Origin: Acytostelium subglobosum LB1
Lineage: Eukaryota > Evosea > Eumycetozoa > Acytosteliales > Acytosteliaceae
DNA: 64,000 nucleotides
Assembly (NCBI RefSeq): GCF_000787575.1
Contig: NW_012236524.1
Location: 1,166,951 to 1,230,950 of the forward strand
Direction of reading: 5' to 3'
Positions 34,892-46,940 of this stretch are shown here, one piece after another (the first letter of the stretch is position 1; each line of letters starts with the position of its first letter). The notes beneath the pieces were generated by a model. That model saw nothing but the letters and a program-made list of their open reading frames with translations. It searched no databases and was not told the origin of the DNA. The position numbers and the translations under genes are program-made.

Positions 34892-37800
34892 CTACGTTCT
34901 CCTACTGCTGGATCTGGTGTCTCGATCTCTGGCCTCTCTGTCTCTTTGCTCTCTCATTTCTCGAGAGTGATCGCGAGAATCTCTCTGGATAATTGGTGCT
35001 TGCGATTGGAACGGAGGTGATACCTTATGGGCGGGTGGCGGTGCACCGAACTGAAGTGGTGGTGATTGATTGTTGGTCCTTGATCGATTTATCTGTAAGG
35101 CCCTCTTGTGTCTCTTTGTCTGGGTAAGGAATTTTAGGTGGGTAAGTATTTGGAATCAAAAAAATAATAGGCTCGTACTTACATCATCTTTGTTCTCATC
35201 ATCGTTCTCTCTTTCCTTCTCGCGATCTCTCTTTTTGCTCTGATCGGCTGCATTGTCGTCCATATCCTTGTCTCTTGTATTCATACCGCCGGTCGAGTTG
35301 GAATCCTTGAACTGATCTGGATGTTGATTGCTGCTGCTGCTGCTGCTGCCTCGTTGACTAGACTCTTGATCCTTGCTGCCACCGCTGTTGTTGTTCTCCT
35401 TCTCCTTTTCCTTTTCTTTCTCCTTCTTTTGCTTCAAAAGATTATCGCGTAGAGTTTGGGCATCTTTGGTAGGCTCTCTGGACGACACAGAGGATGATGT
35501 GGAAGAAGCGGATGATGAAGACCCATCCCTCTTTGTCGATTGATCCCTAGTGTCGGCCTTGTGTGAGTGTTCTCTGTCATCCCTTCTGTTGATTTCGTCT
35601 CTACTTGGTAGAGTGCCTTCATCCTTTCTCTTTGAACCACCTCTCGACTTGTCGTCATCGGTATGATGAACGGATGAAGTGTCCCTTCTTTCGCGGCTGT
35701 CTCCTCGTCCAATACCATTCTCTCTGTCTCTATCTGATCTCTCCCTGTCTCTTTCTCTATCCCTTTCTCTGTCTCTGTCTCTTTGCTCTCTTTGCTCTCT
35801 TTGCTCTCTCTGTTCTCTTTGTTCACGTAGTTCACGTTGTTCACGTAGTTCACGTTGTTCACGTTGTTCACGTTGTTCACGTTGCTCTCTCAGCTCTCTT
35901 TGTTCCTTCTCTCTCAAGGTTTCTCTTTCTCTTTCTCTCTCACGGTCTCTCTCTCTCTCCCTATCGCGCTCTCTGTGTCTTTCGCTCTCACGTTCTCTAT
36001 CGCCGTGACCTCTATCACGAACAGGATCTCTCTCTCTATCTCCTGCTCTGACATCCTTCTCCCTGTCTTTCTCGAGTGCACGCTCTCTATCAATACGGTC
36101 CTTCTCCTTCTCTCTGATCTCCTTTTCTCTCTCCTTCTCGAGGTGACGATCCCTTTCCAGCCTTTCTTTTTCTCTCTCCAGCTTCTCTGCCTCACGTTCG
36201 CGCTCCTTTTCTCTCTCCCTCTCTCTCTCCCTGTCCTGTCTCTCTCTGTCTTGCCTCTCCTTCTCTCTATCCTTCTCTCTCTCTCTTTCTCTTTCTCTGT
36301 CCAGCCTCTCCTTGTCCATCTTTTCCCTGTCTCGCTCAAGTCTTTCTTTCTCCTTCTCCCTGTCTATCTTGGAGTCCTTTGATGTGGTAGACTCTGCCTT
36401 CTTGTCACTTGTCGTTGTAGTAGTGGTCGTAGTGGACCTCTCTCTTGGTTGGCGACTATCCACGATCGACTTGATTGGCACTCCAGTAGATGCGGGAACA
36501 GTCTTGTCCTTGTCCTTGGTGTCCTTGGTCGTATCCTTAGCAGTATCCTTGGTGTCCTTGGTAGTAGTATCCTTGACATTCTTGTCCTTGGACCTTGGTG
36601 TGGTAGAGGCTGATTCTTTGTCATCTTTCCTTGAGTGTGTAGACTTAATATCCTTCTTCTCTGGCTCATCGATATGCATCTTATCACTGCCATTGTGGAC
36701 TGCTGTTGAGACACCGGCCGGAGTGGTGTTGGAACTCTGTGATGTGGTCTTTGATGTAGATGATGTAGAGGAAGTGAGAGCGACTGATGTTGCTGGTGAT
36801 GAGGATGATGACGGAGCTGAAGATGCTGCTGTTGTCGCCGCTACTGTTGATCCTGTCGATGACGATGAGACTGTTGCGCTTGCCTCAACGTTTGTGATCT
36901 GAGGTGTAGTTGGCTTGGCTTTCTTTGTGTCGTCTGGCAACATCATATCCTTGTTCTTATCCAAGAGTGAGAGATACCTTGTGGCAAGAGTCTTCAACTC
37001 CTGCATGCCATCCTTGATCTTGGTGACAAGCTCACTGATCTCGTTGAATGTCTTCCTGTGAATTGGGAATACCTTGATGAGCTTTGATAGCACAAGAAGG
37101 GCATTCCTAATGATCATGTACTCTGAAGACTTGAGGCACGCAGAGAATGCCCCACAGATGTCCATATGCCACTTGGTCGTAGCTCCAATGAACTGCTCGT
37201 AGGTTGGTCGCTCACCCTTGTCAGTCAGGAAGCCATGCATATTGCGGCACTCCTTATCAAACACATCGTTGTTCCTCCAGCGACTCATCATTGATAGTGT
37301 CTCGGCGAGGAACCTTCCACATCGCACGGCCTCAAACTCGGTGGACGATGCAATCAGACAATCGATGATCTTGAACGCATTGCCAAAGTAGGAGAGTGTC
37401 AAGAAGTTTGGCGTGTTCAACGAGTGCAGCAATTGAACAAACTTGGCAGAGTAGAGTGCATCTGCTTGTGAGAAGGACGCACGTGGGTACAAACAGTACT
37501 GAATGAAGTACATGGTGAACTTGGGCATGTTCTGATCAAAGTAGCGATCCTTCTCCGAGTTGATTCGCTCCATGACATGCTTGTGGTTGATCTGTTGAGT
37601 GTCCAACTCCTCCTTGAGCTTCTTGATTAGGCGCTCTCTCTCTTTCCTCTTCTTGCTGGCTGTAAGCTTGTCCAGCTCCTTGTCGGTGGTAGGATCAGCG
37701 TTTTGTTGTGTCAACTTGGTGATCTCGGCTTGGTAAGCTGTCTCTGGAACAAATATATCGTAGAGAGACAAGGACCAGAATGTGGTGTAGAGTTCAGGAC

Positions 37801-40606
37801 TGAAGCCCCATGAATCACTACTGCCAATCTTCTTGCACTGTTGGACAAAGGCCTTGATTGGCTCGCCATTTGACTTGTCCCACTTGGGCTTCTGATGTGT
37901 GTCCTTGTTGTGGTCACCCGTAATCATTGGATCGTTGGTCGTGTGTAACACATAGTTGTGAACCAGGTGCAAATGTGGCATGATTGGACGGTAGATGTGG
38001 AAGGCGGTCTCGGGCTCCAGACCATAGAGTGTCGGAAGGCTCTCGAAACTGTCAAAGAAGGAGATGTACTCCTTGGGTGGCACTGTGGTAGAGATGAACT
38101 CGGTATACTGGAGTAATGTCTCTTGACATTTGTCTAGTAGGTCAGCGATACCTCTGACGTTGCCAGTGTGTTCGTTGTTGTGAACGATGTTGATCCTCTG
38201 TTTGGACAGAAGAACAAACAAGGGGAAGGCAAGCTTGGACTCGATTAGCTTCTCCTTCAGTTTGGTGACGGCCTTCTTGATGTTCCTCGAGGTGCTCATA
38301 GTATTGGACTCCTCGCGAAGGGTTTCTCCACCACCCTGTGCTTCGACCTGGTTGTCAGGTGGGTCTTCAATGATCTCGACACCACCCATCTTGGAAAGTA
38401 GCTCCTTCAAGACGATGAGATCAAGTGAGTTGTTGTCCTTGAGTTGGTTGACCAGATACTGAAGCAATCCTTCTAGCTCGGTTGAAGGATACTTTCGATA
38501 GAGGAATCCAACAAATAATGAAAGTCCCTGGTACCAACTGGCAATGTTTGTGCCATCGGCCTTTAACTTTGGTCTTTGAATTGTGAAGCGCTCCAATAGT
38601 AAGTCTAGTAAAAATCAATGATATGTTAGTATCTAATTGATACAATAAAGGTTGTAGATACATACAACTTAGAATATCAAAGCTGAGAACAGAACTGTAG
38701 CGAAGGGAGTCTACGAGGGGGTGAACAAGACTGTCATAGTTCTCAACGGATGATAAGACAGCCTCCAAGACCACTGTTGGGTGAGGATGAGTGAGCTTTC
38801 CAATAGTCCTTCCAAGTTGCTTGACATTGTCTTTGGATATACGTCGAAGGATCTTCTTGATCTCTGTGTTGGCCTCGATCTTGGCAACGATGAGCGGTAG
38901 GTACTTTGAGTACATTGACTTCCAGTCAGAGTAGAGTTTGTAGCGAACGTGATAGTCCATGCCCGAGATCACATTCCAGACCTCATAGGACATGGCTGGA
39001 TTGGGCGTCGACATTAGAGAGAGGGATGGGAAAATGACGGTGGTCAATGTGTTCTCAACATCAGATCTGTACTGCTGGTCATAGTTTGGCTTGACAAGGA
39101 ATGATGTTAGTTGTCTTATGTAGTTTTGCGATATATGGATATCTAAAACATTCAACATACTGATTGTACCAACTCCTTGAATATCCTACATATCTTGATG
39201 AATAGTGCACTACCAGATGGTATGTAACACTTTAGATATCGCAAAAGGTTGTATATCATGTCCGAGCTGGCTTCATATGCTTTGAAGTTCAACGTTCCAG
39301 GTTTCTGAGTGGCCTTGAGTGTGGCAAAGGATATGCTGATATGTGCTTGTGTGAGTGACGGGTACGAATTGAATGACTTGGACCATCGATGGTTCTTGCA
39401 TACTCTTTGTAAATTGGGTCAACAATGCTCGACACTGTGTTAACCAATGCTCTGGCTATCAATGGATTGGATGCTGGGTCAATTGATGAAAGGTTGTAGA
39501 GCATCTGCATCGAGTACTCCACGTTGTTCCTCTCGAGCAGAGAGGCCAAGAGTCCAAACTTTTGGTTGCCCAGTGCTTGGAGGTCGTTATCGCTCAATGT
39601 AGTACCTGCTCCAGATGTCTCTTGTTCCTTCTTTTGTTGATATTGGTTCTTTAGATCCTCATCTGATGGATTGAGCTGTTGAGTTGTTGAAGATGTTTGA
39701 TGATCAGTAAGTACATGAGCTGGTCCAATGTTCAAAACATAACATACATGAGGATATATCTGTTCCAATGTAATGACATGGTCGCTCAGCAATGATGCCG
39801 TGAGATTATGAAGTGATTGTGGTGTCTCTAAAGTTGGGTTCATCTCGGACGATTGGTAGAACTGATACTTGAAGCCTAGGAGTTGGGGAATGGCTGAGGG
39901 TTTGAAGAGCTTGATCAGCGGTAGGAAACACTGGCTGTTGTCCAAGTGCTGCTCGTAGGCATCGAGCACCAAATCAAGCACACGATTTGGGTCCAAGTTG
40001 AAACTGCCAATCAGTGCTCTGATGTTGTGGATTGTGGCCTCGAGAGTCAGAGGCGACAACAGATCGCCTTTGTTCAGCTGTGCCAGAAGCTTGGCAAAGC
40101 CCTCAGTCTCCTCTTTGAACAGATTGAACTTGGCCTGTGTAAACCTATGGGAGGAGCAACAGGTTAACCAACATACAAGTACTACACCAATGACTCTAAT
40201 TGACATACATCTCCTTTGTGTTGATCCTTCCCAATCTTCGCAATAGAACACTGTTTGATTTGACGGTGCCAACCTCTTCTGTCCAATCCAACTCGAGTCT
40301 CTCCAATAGTATATCCTGTGTCAAGTATGATTGTTTCTAGTAGTACGTAAAAGACATTAGAATTTGAGCTTACAAAGGTCATTGTAGTCAATTATATGAT
40401 ACATACAACCATCTCCTTGATCGTCGCAATATATGTAGTTGATCTGGCATCATTCTTGGCACCTTCAAACTCCATTCCTATAAGCCATATCACATCTGCT
40501 AGAATTGAGGTCAGGTCGACGACTCTCTAAAGTGATGGGTAATGATGAAGGAACATCAGTTAGTCAGTCAGTCAGTCAGTCAGCAGAATGCCTATTGTTG
40601 AAGTTT

Positions 40607-40657
<51 letters not shown>

Positions 40658-41014
40658 TACTTACAAGACAATCAAGTGAAAGCAATGATAAAAGCTGTCT
40701 GATCGATATCTTTGACTTTGTTGTCAGAGTGCACTGATCATAGAGCACTTTCCTCATATTGCCAAATGACTCTATCATAACCTTGTCATTCTGTGACTTG
40801 TGAGCACTAGCTATGTCATCTGACAGCCTATTCAGTCTCTCCACTCTAAACAATAGATGGACGTTTGTTAATAACGTTGTTGTTGTTGATCAACAATCAT
40901 CAGACACGCAGAGCTTCCTTACATCAATGGCTTTGTGCTAGCATCCCATTCTATGGAAGTGTTTAAGTCGATGTCAACTACAGTTGCGTTTGAAGAAGTA
41001 CCTGTAGTCGTCAT
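34892..41014 (-). CDS. thoc2: THO complex subunit 2
   Basis: Nine exons, complement(34892..35119, 35183..38604, 38669..39089, 39161..39335, 39404..40144, 40209..40315, 40407..40526, 40665..40845, 40923..41014), encode 1828 residues. THOC2 is the scaffold of THO/TREX, which couples transcription to mRNA export. Family blocks are clear: IGSFNLDPNRVLDLVLDAYE, LLGFKYQFYQ, FIKICRIFKELVQS, IFPSLSLMSTPNPAMSYEVW, YHVRYKLYSDWKS, RRISKDNVKQLGRTIGKLTHPHP, YDSLVHPLVDSLRYSS, LEGLLQYLVNQL. Two joins use phases that alone keep this alignment. The C-terminal 600 residues are low complexity: Ser/Thr-rich, then a long Arg/Glu/Asp repeat coded by CTCT tracts. One intron carries a long (CA)n run. Confidence 0.96.
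35690..36340. repeat. CTCT-rich tracts coding the THOC2 charged tail
   Basis: Pyrimidine-rich tracts (CTCTCTGTCT, TTCTCTCTC and GTTCACGTTG units) cover about 650 bp and encode RERDRE and REQREQRE repeats on the minus strand. A 9-12 bp sub-repeat at about 35818-35890 encodes REQ. Confidence 0.85.
40610..40654. repeat. (CA)n microsatellite in a THOC2 intron
   Basis: About 22 CA units sit within the second intron of THOC2, next to a GTCA-type tetranucleotide run at about 40560-40581. Confidence 0.95.
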
Positions 41015-41307
41015 CTCTATCTCTATCTATCTTTACTCAATGTTTAGTTATTTGAATGAATGATCTTCAAATTGAATTTTATTTTATTTTATTTACAATT
41101 TAAATGTACATCACTATCTGCTTAGAGAGAGAGAATGATTGGTATAGTTGATGATTATATATAATAAAGAAATGATATATACATAATAATATATGGATTA
41201 TTGCCACGACAATGTGTAAACAACAACAACATGTGGCATAATGATGATACTAGTACTGAATGATACGCAGTTGATTATGGTGGGTAGGTAGGTAGGTAGG
41301 TGAGCCT

Positions 41308-42096
41308 TCATGCTGCACAGTTGGTGTGATATGGGTCATTAGATTTGGTTCTGCCAACAGAGCCTTGGTCGCAACTGGCTCGTCTTGGAAATATTGGTGA
41401 GTTATTAGATGTTGAGGAAGTATTGTGACGCGGTGAATGAGATGATGTCAATGATATGACAATAGAGGAAGAAGAAGAGGAGGATGTCGAAGTTAAACGC
41501 TTTGAAGTCTGGTATCTCTCTCTACATTGTTCAATCTCTGATTGATACTCTTCAAAAACTGGATCAGGACAAACGGCACCAAAGTTCAACATCTTGAGAA
41601 AGTCGAGCTCCAGGTGATTCATTTCGCGCAATTGGATACCACCCACCTGGGAGTAGTACTCATTGTTGTAGAATATATCGTCGAGGTACTTGGTTGATAT
41701 TACCAAAGTAGTGATTAGGATACGGTGAATGTTGAAAGAGTTTACAATGAGACCGCATTCGGATATAAGTCGATCAATGTAAACGAGTGCAGCAACAAAG
41801 CACTCCTTGGAGCATGGTGAGTATTTATACAGTCGGTGCAGATAGTCCCTAACAGTGATCGTTGGTAACTTCTTATTGGGTGGGTAGAATTGTTCATGTG
41901 ATTGAGGATACTTGAATTAAATTGAAATGGTTAGGTGGAAGTGAATTTAAATTTAAAAACAAATAAAAGAAGTAATATTTACCTGGTCACCTAATGAGAC
42001 TAGTTTGTTCATAGATTGAGTTATAATATCTAATATATATGTCTCCGCATCATCCTTGGTAGGTACAACACTCTTGAGAATTTCAAGTACTAACAT
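41308..42096 (-). CDS. PHO80/PCL-type cyclin
   Basis: Two exons, complement(41308..41910, 41983..42096), encode 238 residues. The core of about residues 40-170 is a PHO80-like cyclin box: ITVRDYLHRLYKYSPCSKECFVAALVYIDRL, INSFNIHRILITTLVISTKYLDD-type spacing and MNHLELDFLKMLNF. Such cyclins (fungal PCLs, plant U-type) partner Pho85/CDK5-type kinases in nutrient and cell-cycle control. The C-terminal 60 residues are Ser-rich and disordered. An R-R-A-S motif (PRRASCD) is a possible PKA site. The N terminus MLVLEILKSVVPTKDD is short, so the start is well placed. Confidence 0.9.
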
Positions 42097-42348
42097 ATTA
42101 TTGTTGTTTAAATGAAATAATATTATTATTATAGTTAGGAAGTTGGGTAATATCGGTGTTTATAATTATATAGTAGTAGTGGTACTGGTTGTAGAATTTG
42201 TAATGATAACAATTGTAATGGTGACAATAAAATAGCTTCCTATTTTTTCGATCCAAAGGATAAAAAGATATATATAAAGAGAGAAGGAGAGATAGAGAGA
42301 TAGAGAGATATGGAGGGACTGGTTGTTAATAACTGGCACAAGAGACTG

Positions 42349-42798
42349 TTAATGTTGTGTGGAAGGAGGTGATGGAGGCCGTTGATCGAGTGGGTGAGGA
42401 CCTTTCTTTGGTGCTGGTGCCATCACTTGAACTGACGATCATATGGGTGTTTAAAATATTTGATGACAGATATAGATCAACAAGGTTGTTGTGTTATGTA
42501 TGTGTGTGTGTGTGTGTGTGTGGATAGAGTCTCTGCAGAGGCATAGGACCACATTGACTTGACAATCAAACAAACAAACACACACACATATATATTGTGT
42601 ACACACACATACTCAAACAATCAAACACACACAAACACAAAACAAAGGTTAAATCTTACCTGCACACTTTGTGATCACTTGTTCACTATCACGTGCAATT
42701 GAGAATCCATCTCGAGAACCTTTTTTGGTAGAGTTGCAAAGATGGTTGGGTGTTGTCACTTTGATACACACTCTCAAAGGGCGATCAGGCGCGTCCAT
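42349..42798 (-). CDS. Small 73-residue protein, unknown
   Basis: Two exons, complement(42349..42431, 42660..42798), give MDAPDRPLRVCIKVTTPNH...ITKCAVQVMAPAPKKGPHP...PPSTQH. Both exons are open, the donor is GTAAGA and the acceptor CAG, and the frame is restored exactly. The first part has three cysteines and basic residues; the second is Pro/Lys-rich. The intron is long (228 bp) and carries TG/CA repeats. The start is only 27 bp after the stop of the four-pass membrane-protein gene on the same strand, so its promoter would lie inside that gene. No family is recognised. It may be a real microprotein gene or an accident of open frames. Confidence 0.5.
42500..42612. repeat. TG and CA dinucleotide repeats in an intron
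   Basis: A (TG)n run at about 42499-42521 is followed by CA-rich sequence at about 42580-42610. The two are complementary and could pair in the pre-mRNA. Confidence 0.85.
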
Positions 42799-42818
42799 TC
42801 ATTAAGTGATTGATGGTA

Positions 42819-42824
42819 TTTATT
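42819..42824 (-). terminator. AATAAA polyadenylation signal
   Basis: A minus-strand AATAAA begins two bases after the stop of the four-pass membrane protein and lies just upstream of the start of the 73-residue gene. It suggests two separate transcripts. Confidence 0.5.
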
Positions 42825-42825
42825 C

Positions 42826-43772
42826 CTATCCGAACAGTGGCTCTCTCTCCTCTCCTATGACATTATCCAGGTCGACATGTTTAGTTGCCTGGAACAAGTT
42901 TCTGAACAGTACAACAAGTACTCCTGCCACAATCTACATATATATTAATAAATATAACTTGAAGTTAGAGTGTGTTCATTTCTATTAGTATCGATGGTTA
43001 CTTACCAATAAGACAGCGTTCAAAGTATTGAGCAATACAGTGATAATTAGTGTATCATATGTACAATCGACATGAGGGCCATATAGTTTGGGTATGGTAT
43101 TATTACACCATTTCCTTTTAGTAGATGAATGACGATGGACACGATTGTTAGTCATCTAATGATTTGGCGATACCATTGAGAATGTAGGTAGGACTGACTT
43201 ACTTTGAGTCGTTGATTGAGATTGAATCGATTACAAATGAGAAGAATCCAAATCCACCAAGACAAATCATTACTAGTGCGCTCTGTACAAAGATTGATTA
43301 TTAGAGTGATGTTGTTTGATTGTTCTGGCCTTTGCTGCTGTTGATCGACTACTTACAGTCATAAACATGAACTTGCTAGATTTGTATATCAGCACCAATG
43401 TAACGATGCCAAAGAGGAATGCACCCATGCCGATGCTTATTCTGATGGCAGCATTCTTTGTCTCCCACTTACAAAGGACATTGATGCGGTGACCATCTTT
43501 ATCACTAGTAAAAGAGAACTTGGCAGGTAACTTAGTTGTTGATGCTTGGCAGATTCCATTACTGATAGGAGTTGATCCATCGAATCCTGACTCTTTAGTC
43601 TGTATTTGAGTGAATGAATAACCGACCAACACACCGCCTGCCAACTAGGTAATAGCGTACACCATGACTGTCAGTACCTAGCCAATTCGTGAATTTTATA
43701 AATAGAGCAGAGAGTACCTACGATTGCCAGTATCAAGGTGGTAATTACTATTGATTTACTAAAGAATGACAT
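42826..43772 (-). CDS. Four-pass membrane protein, unknown
   Basis: Five exons, complement(42826..42933, 43006..43114, 43203..43282, 43357..43644, 43722..43772), encode 211 residues. The acceptor of exon 4 is the one that restores frame (SINDSKKWCNN). Membrane segments are an N-terminal one (SIVITTLILAILAGGVLVGY), one at about 88-108 (ISIGMGAFLFGIVTLVLIY), one at about 118-130 (LVMICLGGFGFFSFVI) and one near 165-185 (LIITVLLNTLNAVLLIVAGV). The loop after segment 1 has two cysteines (GICQ, VLCKW), and a second loop has CNN and DCTYD, so disulphides on the outer face are likely. A tetraspanin- or claudin-like four-pass layout is seen, but no CCG motif, so it is not a tetraspanin. Confidence 0.75.
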
Positions 43773-44074
43773 TCGTATTTGTTGTTAAAGCTACTACAAC
43801 TAGAGAGAGACTCTATAATTATCCCAAACAAACAAGAGTGTTCAGCTCCGAGTGCATGTGACAGTGTTTTGATACCCCCCAACCACGTAACCCAAAAAAC
43901 TATCTAATCTCTAAAAACAAATAATTATCTCCAGAGATAAACTTACGTATTAACAATACACACAACAACAACATGATACAATATTAATTCAAACATACAC
44001 AAGGAAGGAATAAGATATGTGATATTAAATCAAACATACAACAACTAGTTATCCACAGTTCAAATATATTAATA
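43773..44074. promoter_or_regulatory. Divergent intergenic, membrane protein / CudA-like
   Basis: A 302-bp AT-rich spacer separates two divergent start codons and so probably carries both promoters. It has a C-run near 43875 and AACAACAACA near the + start. No defined site was recognised. Confidence 0.4.
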
Positions 44075-45244
44075 ATGTCTAACAACAACAAAACACTCTT
44101 GGTCGAAATAACCAAACAAACAGCAATTGCTGTTGAAGATGTCAGAGTGACACCATCCAATAAGTCACGATTCCAACCAACAATACAACATGTTGTCTCA
44201 CCATCATCCAAATCAAACAATCAACATCCATTACATTTGGCAACACAATTCTATCACCAGTCAATGACCAAACAGATACATGTCGTTGTTAAAAACACAC
44301 CCTTTGTCATTGGCATCCGATCGAATGACAGACAACGCATCAACCTTCAACACTATACAGTCAAGGCAAATCTACTCTATGACTGTGATCCACCAAAACA
44401 AGTAGACTTTATCCAGCAGGTACCTCTTCAGTACGTGTCCACTGTGAACGAGGATGGTAGTGAAGCCACTGTGGATATTAGGATGAATATACTTTCCAGT
44501 CAACATCAGGGATCACTTTTCATCGTGGTTCTACATGTGACCCATTCATCATACCCTACACCCTCCAACTCTGAATCATTGACAAACATTCAAACTTATA
44601 TAAACAATAACTATTCCTCAGAAACAACACCAACAACATCAACATCAACAACAACATTATCTGGAGAAGATAACACCACAAAACATTACCAACTATGTCT
44701 TATCTCTCACCCAATACGAATCGTATCAAAGGTGGACCATGTCAAGAAGGAGGGAATACCAATTCTAAAGAAAAGGACATTCCATGAGGTGTTGACCGAC
44801 AAGTTGAGAACTCTCCAACAATACCAGGATGGTCAGGCAGAGTGGATAAAGAGCCTGTATGGTCTTCATAGATTACAATGTGACTATCAACACTTTAGTT
44901 CCTCTTCTGTTCCATCTACTCCGCGCATGTGTTTGGAGGATGACAGTGGCGATGAGGCTGACGATCAGACGGATACACTTACCAACATAGAAAACTATGG
45001 TGGAGCTCAGAGATATCAACCTCACCATCATGCCAATAGTGAGGCCAGTTTCCAGAGTTGTTTCGACAAGGTGATCCAAGTTTACAAGAGAGTACCGAGT
45101 ACATTCAAGAGGGAGACGATAAAGAAGACAGTTCAACATTTACAAAGTGAGGACATGGAGGAATTGGTCAGACTATTCATCAATGATTTACCAGATGAAG
45201 CATCATCACAACAATGTCTTTGTCCTAAATGTCCTTATAAATAA
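44075..45244 (+). CDS. Possible CudA-like DNA-binding protein
   Basis: A single exon of 389 residues. The first 230 residues look like a beta-sandwich (FVIGIRSNDRQRINLQHYTVKANLLYD, ATVDIRMNILSSQHQGSLFIVVLHV) ending in LISHPIRIVSKVDHVKK. This layout recalls the CudA/SpaA family of dictyostelid nuclear factors and, more loosely, Rel/STAT-type folds. The middle is acidic (DDSGDEADDQTD). A helical region and a CLCPKCPY end follow. I am not certain of the family. The assignment rests on the fold-like pattern and on the SHPI-VVSK-type motif at the end of the sandwich, not on a remembered alignment. Confidence 0.5.
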   Translation: MSNNNKTLLVEITKQTAIAVEDVRVTPSNKSRFQPTIQHVVSPSSKSNNQHPLHLATQFYHQSMTKQIHVVVKNTPFVIGIRSNDRQRINLQHYTVKANLLYDCDPPKQVDFIQQVPLQYVSTVNEDGSEATVDIRMNILSSQHQGSLFIVVLHVTHSSYPTPSNSESLTNIQTYINNNYSSETTPTTSTSTTTLSGEDNTTKHYQLCLISHPIRIVSKVDHVKKEGIPILKKRTFHEVLTDKLRTLQQYQDGQAEWIKSLYGLHRLQCDYQHFSSSSVPSTPRMCLEDDSGDEADDQTDTLTNIENYGGAQRYQPHHHANSEASFQSCFDKVIQVYKRVPSTFKRETIKKTVQHLQSEDMEELVRLFINDLPDEASSQQCLCPKCPYK

Positions 45245-45341
45245 TAATAATTTTTATTAATTTTAATAATAAGTTTGAACACCCAAACAAACAAAACGAA
45301 CGACTCTTGTTCTCCCACTCTTTACTTTCAAACAGGTAACA

Positions 45342-46652
45342 ATGAAGGTAAAGACACAGAAGAACTATAAAAAGACACTCAAGTTCTATCAGTTGAACTA
45401 TGGATACACTGAACCATATAATGTATTATGTAGGTGCCCCTCTTTCACACATTAACATCTCACCAACTTGGTGCATGAGTTAGTTCGCTACTTGATCATT
45501 CACATTAACAATGAACTCTTGTTTTAGTGGACCCAGAGTTTATGTATAGAGCTGCTCAGTTCAACATCATGTTCAAGGATGCAATTCCAAAGCTGTTAGA
45601 TGCTAGATGTACATTCTGTAAGTACTTCTACTGTTGAAATCTGTTAAAGCAGTTCAGGGTGACACTGTGTCCAATGGTTAACTGACACATGCACTATTTA
45701 CAATAGATGTCACCAACTGTACAGTGGCAGAGTGCCAACGAAGAGGTGTCGATTATAAACAGGTGTATGCGATGGCAAAGAGAATATATTGTCACAAGTG
45801 TAAACACAAGTTTGAGGAGAACGAGGTGCACTTGACAAAGCACTGCTACATGGATCTTGCCAGTGAGTGTGATAGATAGGAACAGATGGATGTCTACAAC
45901 TTGCTAACTATATAATCCATATTCTTCACAGAGAACAATCCAGGCCAATTCGTAATGGCCATTCAGGACAACGATAGTCGATTCGATATCAGACAGATGC
46001 CAGGTGTTCCATTGCTTTTCTTGTTGACCAACAAGATCATAATCGAGAAGCCATCGACAAGCTCCTATCGAAGGACCACAGAGGTATTGTTATTATTATT
46101 ATTATTATTAATGTTAATGTTGTTAAGAATTATGAATATGATTGTTTAACTAACCTCTTTGCCCTACACCAACACCAAAAGACTCATAAGCTCCTAACAA
46201 AGATCGATGATAAGGAGAAGGAACTGTTGTTGAAGGCAAAGTTTGGCGAAGGATACGTTACCAAGAAGGAGAGAGAGCAACAAAGAGCAGAAAGATTACA
46301 ACAGGAGATTCAAAAGAAAGAAGACATGATCCAGAGGAATATGGAGAAGAAAGAGCAACAACAACAGAGACAACAGCAGAAACAGAAGCTACAAAAGCAA
46401 CAACAGAAACAGACGAAAGAGCAGGCACAAGACAAGGCCAGCAGTAGTAGCACGAGTGAAGACTCCAAGAAAAGGAAAAGAGTCGACATCGATGATGATG
46501 AGCAAGAAGAAGAACAAGAACACAAAGATAACACTCAAAAACAGGAATTGGTAATATCAACTGAGATAACCTCGATACCATCCAAGACCTCTGTTATCGG
46601 CAATAGTGTCGCAACAAGTCATATCAAACCTTTGACACATATCAAGAAAGCC

Positions 46653-46694
<42 letters not shown>

Positions 46695-46865
46695 GCAGCA
46701 GCATCATCAGCAGCAGCAGTAAACAACAACATAAATAGCAAGATAAAAGGAAAGAATCCATTGTCCTGCATCAAGAGAACGATTCAAGCACCACCTCAAC
46801 AGAACAAAGAGAAGAAAAAGAATAGGAGGAAGAGGTCAAAGAGCTCTGCAACCAAGGTTGAATAA
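45342..46865 (+). CDS. utp23: rRNA-processing protein UTP23
   Basis: Five exons (45342..45429, 45528..45617, 45707..45862, 45932..46083, 46182..46865) encode 389 residues. UTP23 is an inactive-type PIN-domain protein of the small-subunit processome that handles snR30/U17 release in the nucleolus. The family features are the basic start (MKVKTQKNYKKTLKFYQLNYG), LLDPEFMYRAA, a CCHC-type zinc cluster (CTVAEC..YCHKCKHKF..HLTKHC), FVMAIQDNDSRFDIRQMPGVPLLFL and IIEKPS. A charged Q/K-rich coiled extension, a Thr-Ala run and a final Lys/Arg patch (nucleolar type) make it longer than the usual 250. ALG2 follows 75 bp downstream on the same strand. Confidence 0.93.
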
Positions 46866-46940
46866 ACCATCCAAAGACACACCAAGATCACTTTTTTTTT
46901 TTCATTAATGACTCATTGATCAACTTCACACAAACACATA

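Noticed and set aside
35605-36902. Long Leu/Ser/Val-rich open frames on the + strand
   Set aside because: They are antisense to the repeat-coded C-terminal region of THOC2.
40610-40654. (CA)n as a functional element in THOC2
   Set aside because: An ordinary intronic microsatellite; similar runs occur in several spacers and introns here.
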